Positions 5,928 through 10,458 of a stretch of 10,458 bases of DNA are shown piece by piece. Location: assembly GCA_002501695.1 (NCBI GenBank), contig DANZ01000005.1, positions 1-10,458 of the forward strand, given 5' to 3'. Position 1 is the stretch's first letter. Each line of letters begins with the position of its first letter. The position numbers were made by a program, and so were the translations under genes. The notes beneath the pieces were generated by a model. That model ran no database searches. It had not been told where the DNA came from and was given only the letters and a program-made list of their open reading frames with translations. The DNA comes from Methanolobus sp. UBA474 (GTDB lineage Archaea; Halobacteriota; Methanosarcinia; Methanosarcinales; Methanosarcinaceae).

Positions 5928-6631
5928 TTCTCTTTCTCGCCGAATATATCTTTCTCGAGTCTTTCTCTCTTCCTTCTGGAACGCAGCCACCCTCCTCCGT
6001 GATAGAATATCAGTGCCGACCCGGCAAGCAGCCCCAGGACTATCAGGGGCAGGGTCTTTTGCAGGAGCAGAGGGTCGATGTCGTCCATCTGGTCGTAGGT
6101 AGGGAACATGATATCCTTCCTGTCATTACTGTGGCCCAGGCCCAGCGCATGGCCAATCTCATGCTTTGCTATCTCCCTCATACTTGCATCCCCGTATTGC
6201 TTCCAGGAATATCCCTGGTAATTGCCTGTCTCCAGCACGATGTCCACATGTTCGTACCTGCCATTGGCCTCATAAGGCCTGGCAAAGCCCGCAACACCAT
6301 TCCGGACACCTGCATCTTCTTCCAGGTTCTCCACCCACATGACGAGGATATCGGCGTTATCCTCCTCTATTATCTTAAACTCAGGGGTATATCCCAGTTT
6401 ACCGTTCCCTCCGTTGCCCCAGTATTCAAGCGCCTTTTCAACCTGGGTCCTGTAACTGGGGCTGTAATGTGCAGGGATATCCCTGTCATCTATATAAACG
6501 GTGATAGGCATGTTCTCCCATGGAGCAGGGTTCAGTTCAGGATACATCCTGTCCTGGGGTGAAAAGAGCACTGCAAAGAATAACAGGACCAGGATGGCAA
6601 ACAGGGCTGTTTTTCTTTTGTTATATGGCAT
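5924..6631 (-). CDS. Membrane-anchored matrixin-type zinc metalloprotease
   Basis: The product (235 residues from the ATG at 6631) has a metzincin zinc site HEIGHALGLGH at residues 157-167, with zinc ligands His157, His161, His167 and catalytic Glu158. DIMFP at 173-177 is the Met-turn (Met175), and the whole is typical of the M10 matrixin group. Residues 8-23 form a hydrophobic N-terminal segment after a basic start. LPLIVLGLLAGSALIFY at 194-210 is a second one, followed by a strongly charged tail. The likely arrangement is an extracellular catalytic domain held by the C-terminal and perhaps also the N-terminal helix. There is no cysteine anywhere, so no cysteine-switch propeptide. A GTG at 6640 in the same frame is possible, but GTGAG then serves as ribosome binding site for the ATG at 6631. 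The stop overlaps the alkyltransferase start. Substrate is unknown. Confidence 0.85.
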   Translation of the reverse strand: MPYNKRKTALFAILVLLFFAVLFSPQDRMYPELNPAPWENMPITVYIDDRDIPAHYSPSYRTQVEKALEYWGNGGNGKLGYTPEFKIIEEDNADILVMWVENLEEDAGVRNGVAGFARPYEANGRYEHVDIVLETGNYQGYSWKQYGDASMREIAKHEIGHALGLGHSNDRKDIMFPTYDQMDDIDPLLLQKTLPLIVLGLLAGSALIFYHGGGWLRSRRKRERLEKDIFGEKEK

Positions 6632-6750
6632 TGGTCTCACAGGGTATTATCGGTCCTACATAATATATCTGATGAGGCACTTCGGGCCGGTTCCGGGTAG
6701 CGCCTTTCTGCGGCGTAAAGATAATCAATCTTCAGTGCAAAGCATCTTCC
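6632..6750. promoter_or_regulatory. Divergent intergenic region between the protease and the HAD gene
   Basis: This is the only strand switch in the window. AGATATATTATG on the - strand (6659-6670) lies about 34 bases from the protease ATG and is a fair TATA candidate with a very short leader. For the HAD gene on the + strand I find neither a convincing TATA box nor a Shine-Dalgarno motif; GATAATCAATC at 6720-6730 is the only AT-rich stretch near its start. No repeats of note. Confidence 0.4.
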
Positions 6751-7575
6751 ATGCAAAAACGCGTGGCTGTAGTTTTTGACAGTGCAGGTACCTTGCTTCG
6801 GATGTACCGGGTAGCGAAGGAAGTGGCTACAGGTATCATCCTTGATAATGTACAGACCACTCTTCTGGTGTCTGAGAAGCCACGCAGGGCTCTTGTGGTC
6901 ATGAACGGCGCTCTTGAAGGCACGATCTTATCCTGTCCGCAGATGACTTTCCATGATTTCCTTGGGAAATATGGTATATCGATCGGGATAAGCTGCTCGA
7001 GTAGCTCCCTGGAATTAAATGAAGCCTACGGCATAATACAGAAAAGCAGTGTCTGTGTAAGCGATATCAGGGATGTTATCTCGGTTGTAAGGGGCCGCTG
7101 CCCGGATGTGTTCTACCTTGCCGCAGGCATCATCGTTGATGCGCAGGAAGGCACAGTGCCCTATGTGCTTAGCACAGGCGGAAGGATGTATTCCACGACA
7201 CCAGCTACAATAAGCCAGCTGAAAAGAATGGGGGCGGATGTATTCATTGCTTCAGGGGACGGCTACCATAACCTCAGAAAACTTGCAGTTTCTGTGGGCA
7301 TTTCTATGACCGATGTGTTTGGTGTTGCGTCTCCCCTCGATAAGGAAAGGATCGTCAGGGAACTCCGTGAGAGGTATGGCTCGGTGATCATGGTAGGTGA
7401 CGGCATGAACGATATACTTGCACTCAGGGCAGCAGATATCGGTGTAATGACCACTCAGCAGGGTGATGAAAGGCCTCAGGTATTGCGGGAAGCAGCAGAC
7501 ATGATTATTGATGATATCCTTGATGTAACGGACATTGTCAGGCAGCTTTTATCCCAAACCTGTAAAAGTGTCTGA
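6751..7575 (+). CDS. Soluble P-type-ATPase-like HAD superfamily protein
   Basis: The 274-residue cytosolic protein has the P-domain motifs of P-type ATPases but no membrane segments. Motif I is DSAGTL at 10-15 with nucleophile Asp10. Motif II lies in FIASGDG at 165-171 (Ser168), the motif III Lys is Lys198 in PLDKER, and motif IV is VGDGMNDILAL at 215-225 (Asp217, Asp221). The residue two after the nucleophile, Asp in ordinary HAD phosphatases, is Ala12; P-type ATPases have Thr there. The nucleophile can therefore form a phosphoenzyme, but its hydrolysis may be slow. A small cap occupies about residues 30-125. I recall similar stand-alone proteins from methanogens (the Methanocaldococcus MJ0968 type). 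It lies 269 bases upstream of atwA on the same strand but ends in a T run and is likely a separate transcript. Substrate and role are unknown. Confidence 0.82.
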   Translation: MQKRVAVVFDSAGTLLRMYRVAKEVATGIILDNVQTTLLVSEKPRRALVVMNGALEGTILSCPQMTFHDFLGKYGISIGISCSSSSLELNEAYGIIQKSSVCVSDIRDVISVVRGRCPDVFYLAAGIIVDAQEGTVPYVLSTGGRMYSTTPATISQLKRMGADVFIASGDGYHNLRKLAVSVGISMTDVFGVASPLDKERIVRELRERYGSVIMVGDGMNDILALRAADIGVMTTQQGDERPQVLREAADMIIDDILDVTDIVRQLLSQTCKSV

Positions 7576-7581
7576 GATTTT

Positions 7582-7607
7582 GGAATCGCAAAGCTTCCCC
7601 TTTTTTT
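7582..7607 (+). terminator. Oligo-T terminator after the HAD gene
   Basis: Six bases after the TGA a weak hairpin (GGAA at 7582-7585, TTCC at 7595-7598) leads into CCCC and seven T residues at 7601-7607. Archaeal RNA polymerase terminates on such T runs, so the HAD transcript probably ends here. Confidence 0.55.
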
Positions 7608-7708
7608 GAAAGTTAACGGCGCAAAGCCGGTGCGTTATGTTTATGTAGTGAGTTTGATAATCCAGATATAACTTACTTGTAAAAAAATCATTAAAATGTT
7701 GTCAGATG

Positions 7709-7751
7709 GTGCATATAGGTGTAAGATACATTGTGCATTAGTTTTGTGCAT
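7709..7751 (+). repeat. Three GTGCAT words upstream of atwA
   Basis: GTGCAT occurs at 7709-7714, 7733-7738 and 7746-7751; the last two are extended to TTGTGCAT. A related TATGCAT follows at 7784-7790, at the TATA box. Spacing is 24 and 13 bases. They sit 30 to 75 bases upstream of the atwA TATA box, where archaeal activators or repressors bind. No regulator is known to me for this word. The remainder of 7608-7844 is AT-rich and holds no gene. Confidence 0.35.
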
Positions 7752-7778
7752 ACTCCGCAAAACCGTTAAGTAATTTGC

Positions 7779-7786
7779 GTATATAT
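7779..7786 (+). promoter_or_regulatory. TATA box of atwA
   Basis: GTATATAT within TTGCGTATATATGCAT is a good archaeal TATA element. Transcription would begin near 7809, leaving a leader of about 35 bases that contains the strong ribosome binding site at 7833-7837. Confidence 0.6.
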
Positions 7787-7832
7787 GCATAGAAACATAT
7801 AATGGATAATAACACCCATGCATCCAGCAGGC

Positions 7833-7837
7833 GGAGG
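7833..7837 (+). promoter_or_regulatory. Ribosome binding site deciding the atwA start
   Basis: GGAGG lies seven bases before the ATG at 7845. It is downstream of the alternative ATG at 7818, which would add nine residues (MHPAGGGNH) not typical of the family. Confidence 0.75.
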
Positions 7838-7844
7838 AAATCAT

Positions 7845-9458
7845 ATGGCAGTATTTATAGAAGTCAAAGACCTTTCACTGGAATTTGACGGTGTCAAAGT
7901 TTTAAAGAACATTAACCTGACCATCAATGAAGGAGAGGTTTTAGGCATCCTCGGAAGAAGCGGTTCGGGCAAGACTGTATTGATGCATGTTTTGCGTGGT
8001 GTGGAAGAGTATGAAGGCATAAGCGGACAGGTGATCTATCATCTGGCGCGCTGCGGGAAATGCGGTCACATAGAGCCGCCAAGCAGGATCGGAATGAATT
8101 GCCCGGTATGTGATGGCACCTTAACTCCGTTTGAAGCTGATTTTGTCAAATTGCCGCTCCATGACCTTGGTAGAAGGGATATAACCAGAAGAATCGCTAT
8201 CATGCTGCAGCGCACATTTGCACTGTATGGTGACGACATGGTCATTGCCAACGTGGTCAACTCTCTGACCGAGATAGGGGTAAATAGCGAGGATGCCATG
8301 GGTAAGGCAGTGGACCTTCTGGAAAAAGTGCAGCTTTCCCATAGGATGATGCATGTGGCACGTGACCTGAGCGGCGGCGAGAAGCAAAGGGTTGTCCTTG
8401 CGCGCCAGCTTGTGAGGGACCCTATGCTCCTGATTGCAGATGAGCCTACGGGCACTTTGGATCCCCGGACTGCAAAGGTAGTGCATGATGTTATCGCGAA
8501 GGCTGTCAAAGACTACAAGATGACCATGGTGATAACTTCCCACTGGTGCGATGTCGTGGAAGAGCTGGCCGATAAGGCTATTGTCCTTGAGGATGGGGCG
8601 ATAGTAGGCGAGGGCTCTCCTGAGAAGATAGCAAAGGAATTCATGAAGCTTGTCTGTGCCGTTGAGAAAAAGTCCGATATTGAGGTCGGTGACACTCTCA
8701 TCAAGGTCGAGCACCTGGTCAAAAAATATATCTCTGTGAGCAGGGGTGTTGTTTACGCGGTCAATGATGTTTCCTTCGAGGTGAAAGAAGGCGAGATATT
8801 CGGTCTTGCAGGGACCAGTGGCGCAGGTAAGACCACTACTTCAGAGATACTCATGGGAATAGTCCAGCCAACCAGCGGCGAGGTGAATGTACGGGTCGGT
8901 GACGAATGGGTGGACATGAAGAAGCCGGGACCCGAATGCAGGGGGCGGGCCGTGAAATATATGGGTATCCTCCATCAGGAATACGGCCTGTACAATCACA
9001 GGACCATAATAGACAACCTTACAGAATCCATAGGCATTGACCTGCCATATGAGCTTGCGGTAAGGAAGGCAGTTAACACTCTGGCATCTACCGGTTTTAC
9101 CGAGGAAAAGGCAAAATCTATATTATCAAAGATGTCAGATGAGATTAGTGAAGGAGAGCGGCACAGGGTTGCGCTTGCCCAGATACTCATGAAAGAGCCT
9201 GTTATAATCGTAATGGACGAGCCTACAGGTACAATGGATCCCATAACAAAGAAAGAGGTTACAAAATCCATTCTCAAGGCACGTGAAAAGATGGGTGATA
9301 CTTTTGTCATCGTTTCGCATGATATGGATTTCCTTGAAGAGATATGCGATCGCGTGGCTCTCATGAGAAACGGGAAGATCGTTGACATTGGCGCACCTGC
9401 TACAGTCCTTTCAAAGCTTACGGATAAGGAACGCACGGAAGCAGCGGCAGGCTCATAA
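7845..9458 (+). CDS. atwA: Methyl-coenzyme M reductase activation component A2 (double ABC ATPase)
   Basis: Component A2 supplies ATP to the complex that reduces the nickel of coenzyme F430 in MCR to the active Ni(I) state. It is a soluble ABC protein without a membrane domain. The 537-residue product has two nucleotide-binding domains. The first has Walker A GRSGSGKT at 37-44, signature LSGGE at 175-179, Walker B LLIADEP at 195-201 and switch His233. The second has Walker A GTSGAGKT at 323-330, signature ISEGE at 434-438, Walker B IIVMDEP at 454-460 and His492. The first domain carries an inserted zinc ribbon, CGKC at 70-73 and CPVC at 86-89, as I recall for this family. The two signatures differ (SGG versus SEG), so the ATP sites are not equivalent. 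The start at 7845 is fixed by GGAGG and yields MAVFIEVKDLSLEF. mmp3, another activation complex component, follows after 55 bases. Confidence 0.96.
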   Translation: MAVFIEVKDLSLEFDGVKVLKNINLTINEGEVLGILGRSGSGKTVLMHVLRGVEEYEGISGQVIYHLARCGKCGHIEPPSRIGMNCPVCDGTLTPFEADFVKLPLHDLGRRDITRRIAIMLQRTFALYGDDMVIANVVNSLTEIGVNSEDAMGKAVDLLEKVQLSHRMMHVARDLSGGEKQRVVLARQLVRDPMLLIADEPTGTLDPRTAKVVHDVIAKAVKDYKMTMVITSHWCDVVEELADKAIVLEDGAIVGEGSPEKIAKEFMKLVCAVEKKSDIEVGDTLIKVEHLVKKYISVSRGVVYAVNDVSFEVKEGEIFGLAGTSGAGKTTTSEILMGIVQPTSGEVNVRVGDEWVDMKKPGPECRGRAVKYMGILHQEYGLYNHRTIIDNLTESIGIDLPYELAVRKAVNTLASTGFTEEKAKSILSKMSDEISEGERHRVALAQILMKEPVIIVMDEPTGTMDPITKKEVTKSILKAREKMGDTFVIVSHDMDFLEEICDRVALMRNGKIVDIGAPATVLSKLTDKERTEAAAGS

Positions 9459-9466
9459 ATGCATCT

Positions 9467-9483
9467 TCCGGGATATTCCCGGA
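9467..9483 (+). other. Perfect intercistronic hairpin between atwA and mmp3
   Basis: TCCGGGA-TAT-TCCCGGA forms a perfect seven-base-pair, GC-rich stem with a three-base loop, beginning nine bases after the atwA stop. Only a weak TTTT (9495-9498) follows, after an interrupting GC-containing stretch, so it does not look like a strong terminator. It may stabilise the atwA transcript end or tune mmp3 relative to atwA. Confidence 0.6.
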
Positions 9484-9513
9484 TGGATTGGCGGTTTTGC
9501 CATTATAGAAGAG

Positions 9514-10458
9514 GTGTTTGGCACGAGCAACGAAATAAAGGTAGAGGTCAATGGAAATGAGATCGGATTGCCGGAAGGTTCGGTCCTTGAGGATGCTATC
9601 AGGGTGTCAAATGCCCCTTACAGGAAAGGCACAGCTATAGGCATTGTTATAGAAAGGGTCGGCCAGGAGGTGGCGGATGCCTCCATATACACGATCAGGA
9701 CATCCAGGGGTGAGTTCCGGGTAGAGCTTCACGACAAGTCCTCTTTTTCAAGTAAAGCCTGGCTATCTCATTATACAGAATACAGGGACATGCCTGTCCG
9801 CTGGATAAGCAGGGATGCCGTCGCTTTTGGACCCTTTTCCTCCAATGTTGCTCCCGTAAGAGGAAATGCAGACCATAACAGGTTCGAGCTGATGTTTGCG
9901 GGAGGTTCAGACCCTGCAAACACGCATCTGATATTTACCAAAGATAAGCACTCTGCCGAATACGGAGCTCCGGAGGAAGGGACCTTTGCAAAAGTGGTAA
10001 GCGGTAAACATGTGCTGCTTGATCTGGCTAAGAATGACAGGATACTGGAAATAGAACCTGTCATCGAGTCGGAGGAGATCGGAGAGCGCATATGCACGAC
10101 CGACCTTTCTACAAGGCTGGAGAACGGCTCTAAGATATTCACATACCTGGAGATAGAGATCGATCCGGAAGCACCTGAAGGCGCAGAACATCTTTTTGCC
10201 GTCACGCGCGACGGCACTTTCCATATAGACGCTGTTTCATCCTCTTATATATCCGACCATAGATTCCAGGGTGAGCTTGTCACCTACGAGAACTTTGAAT
10301 CCCGTTCTGCAGGCTCTGTATTTGTAAGGACGGTAGGATATGGGGCAGGTAAGCTTTTCATTGCCACCGATGACAGGACATCGACCATCATGCACTCGGT
10401 TGTTGGCCACGTGATCCGGGGTCTGGATCTTGCCAAAATGGCGCAGGAAGGCCAGAAG
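9514..10458 (+). CDS. mmp3: Methanogenesis marker protein 3, UPF0288 family (3' end beyond the window)
   Basis: An open frame of 315 codons runs to the right edge without a stop. Residues 7-45 (EIKVEVNGNEIGLPEGSVLE and onward to RKGTAIGI) match the ubiquitin-like beginning of Mmp3. Two cyclophilin-like stretches follow. HLIFTKDKHSAEYG with GTFAKVVSGKHVLLDL spans about 138-171. LEIEIDPEAPEGAEHLFAV at 212-230 pairs with HSVVGHVIRGLDLAKMA at 294-310. Mmp3 is a component of the ATP-dependent MCR activation complex, so its place behind atwA fits. There is no ATG at the N terminus; GTG at 9514 is the only sensible start and lies within GAAGAGGTG, which itself resembles a Shine-Dalgarno motif, so the exact start is uncertain. 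The full protein is expected to be about 500 residues. The cyclophilin resemblance does not prove isomerase activity. Confidence 0.87.
   Translation, partial: MFGTSNEIKVEVNGNEIGLPEGSVLEDAIRVSNAPYRKGTAIGIVIERVGQEVADASIYTIRTSRGEFRVELHDKSSFSSKAWLSHYTEYRDMPVRWISRDAVAFGPFSSNVAPVRGNADHNRFELMFAGGSDPANTHLIFTKDKHSAEYGAPEEGTFAKVVSGKHVLLDLAKNDRILEIEPVIESEEIGERICTTDLSTRLENGSKIFTYLEIEIDPEAPEGAEHLFAVTRDGTFHIDAVSSSYISDHRFQGELVTYENFESRSAGSVFVRTVGYGAGKLFIATDDRTSTIMHSVVGHVIRGLDLAKMAQEGQK

Noticed and set aside
6693..6816. Ten-base direct repeat CCGGGTAGCG at 6693-6702 and 6807-6816
   Set aside because: Dozens of ten-base repeats are expected by chance in a window this long; one copy is inside the HAD coding sequence.
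7641..7844. 67-codon open frame on the - strand in the atwA upstream region
   Set aside because: The region carries the atwA TATA box and leader, the frame has no ribosome binding site, and the peptide resembles nothing known.
8066..8714. Long - strand open frames opposite atwA
   Set aside because: They mirror the ABC ATPase motifs on the + strand and have no family features of their own.
9459..9557. Short ORF starting with the ATG right after the atwA stop
   Set aside because: It encodes about 32 residues without similarity, has no ribosome binding site at proper distance, and overlaps the mmp3 start in another frame.
1..10458. CRISPR arrays, tRNA or rRNA genes, insertion sequences, phage or toxin-antitoxin genes
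   Set aside because: I looked on both strands and saw no regular repeats, no cloverleaf or rRNA core sequence, and no transposase, integrase or toxin motifs.

Overview
The window comes from a methane-metabolising archaeon of the Euryarchaeota, most likely a Methanosarcinales methanogen or a close relative. The diagnostic genes are on the + strand at the right end: the two-ATPase component A2 of the methyl-coenzyme M reductase (MCR) activation system (atwA) and methanogenesis marker protein 3 (mmp3). Both families occur only with MCR. An archaeal translation factor aIF5A, an archaeal zinc-finger protein family (HVO_0476 type), TATA-box promoters and GGAGG-type ribosome binding sites agree with this. 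Genus is not resolvable from what I can see.

The layout is two divergent blocks. Everything from 1 to 6631 is read on the - strand. Read in transcription order it is: a membrane-anchored matrixin-type metalloprotease, a short O6-alkylguanine-DNA alkyltransferase with a start/stop overlap, a tungsten aldehyde:ferredoxin oxidoreductase, then aIF5A and agmatinase, then the HVO_0476-family zinc finger protein overlapping protein-L-isoaspartate methyltransferase, then a bifunctional-nuclease (DUF151) protein, and finally the first 72 codons of a DUF1614 membrane protein that runs off the left edge. The + block starts at 6751 with a soluble P-type-ATPase-like HAD protein ending in a T7 run, followed by a promoter region with repeated GTGCAT words, atwA, an intercistronic perfect hairpin and mmp3, which runs off the right edge.

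Functionally the left block is housekeeping: translation and polyamine supply (aIF5A, agmatinase), protein repair (Pcm), DNA repair (alkyltransferase), ferredoxin-linked aldehyde oxidation and secreted proteolysis. The right block serves activation of MCR, the methane-forming enzyme, in which A2 supplies ATP-driven electron delivery and Mmp3 is a partner protein. I see no rRNA, tRNA, CRISPR array, insertion sequence or phage gene, and gene density and codon style are even throughout. No clearly new system is visible. The best leads are small: the hairpin between atwA and mmp3, the repeated words in the atwA promoter, a HAD enzyme without its acid/base aspartate next to the MCR activation genes, an alkyltransferase without its arginine finger, a possible frameshift at the zinc finger/pcm junction, and a nested palindrome downstream of agmatinase. 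Several start codons were moved inward from the longest open frame on ribosome-binding-site and family evidence (AOR, alkyltransferase, protease, atwA).
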